This document shows positions 6,205 through 6,333 of a stretch of DNA of 6,333 nt, piece after piece. The notes beneath the pieces are model-generated. The model was given only the letters and a program-made list of their open reading frames with translations, was not told where the DNA came from and made no database searches. Numbering within the stretch: the first letter of the stretch is position 1; each line of letters opens with the position of its first letter. Source of the stretch: JAENVT01 sp031430695 (GTDB lineage Bacteria > Actinomycetota > Acidimicrobiia > Acidimicrobiales > Ilumatobacteraceae). The position numbers and the translations under genes were made by a program. The stretch covers positions 1 to 6,333 of the forward strand of contig JANPBZ010000194.1 of NCBI GenBank assembly GCA_031430695.1. Reading direction: 5' to 3'.

Positions 6205-6333
6205 ATGGCAAGCCTTGGTTCGATGTTCGACGCTGGTGATTCCGGAACGTTTCTCGGTCTCCCGTCGACCACCGTCGACGATTTGCACGGTGCCGGCATC
6301 GTCGTGATCGGTGCACCGTGCGCTACCCCGTAC
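6205..6333 (+). CDS. Ureohydrolase (arginase/agmatinase family), N-terminal fragment
   Basis: 43 codons from ATG 6205 to the right edge, without a stop. The sequence reads DSGTFLGLPSTTVDDL followed by GAGIVVIGAPCATPY. Known: arginase, agmatinase and formiminoglutamase proteins start with an F-x-G-x-P segment and then a hydrophobic first strand ending in GxPxxxxx, before the metal-binding His and Asp motifs. Those metal motifs lie outside the window, so substrate cannot be told. There is no strong Shine-Dalgarno; GTG 6199 is an alternative two codons upstream. The gene begins 50 bases after the repaired end (6154) of the preceding gene, or 24 bases after its read-through stop, and may be in the same transcript. 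Confidence 0.62.
   Translation, partial: MASLGSMFDAGDSGTFLGLPSTTVDDLHGAGIVVIGAPCATPY

Overview
The window is GC-rich bacterial DNA that uses GTG starts, Actinobacteria-like codons and small membrane or hypothetical proteins. The MFS exporter, the membrane protein and the conserved hypothetical all resemble families I associate with high-GC actinobacteria. Assignment to that phylum is an inference, and anything narrower would be a guess. I see no tRNA, rRNA, CRISPR array, transposase or phage gene.

Left side, minus strand. About 60% of the window (381-3773) is one large exported protein of 1130 residues with a signal peptide and eleven beta-sandwich modules: three fibronectin-III-like, five Ig-like in tandem, then FN3, Ig and FN3. 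Its last four modules are a tandem duplication of one Ig+FN3 pair. Just downstream on the same strand, and running off the left edge, lies an unannotated reading frame that reads as the C-terminal part of glutamyl-tRNA reductase (HemA). Its N-terminal catalytic part is missing, so it looks like a broken gene remnant.

Centre (3774-3957). This is a divergent intergenic region between the exported-protein gene and a plus-strand MFS transporter gene. It holds a perfect 12-bp palindrome and opposed TTGAC boxes, which are candidate control sites.

Right side, plus strand. An EntS/MFS_3-type exporter is followed by a four-helix DUF4383-like membrane protein. Next, 25 bases further on and behind a clear Shine-Dalgarno, is a conserved hypothetical protein whose reading frame appears broken near 5990. 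The start of an arginase/agmatinase-family ureohydrolase gene then runs off the right edge. Short gaps and shared strand suggest co-transcription, at least of the middle two genes. Nothing in the sequence links these genes firmly into one pathway.

The points most worth checking are the hidden hemA remnant, the frameshift in the conserved hypothetical, and the modular duplication plus the single two-cysteine loop in the large exported protein. I do not see convincing evidence of a new defence or mobile system.
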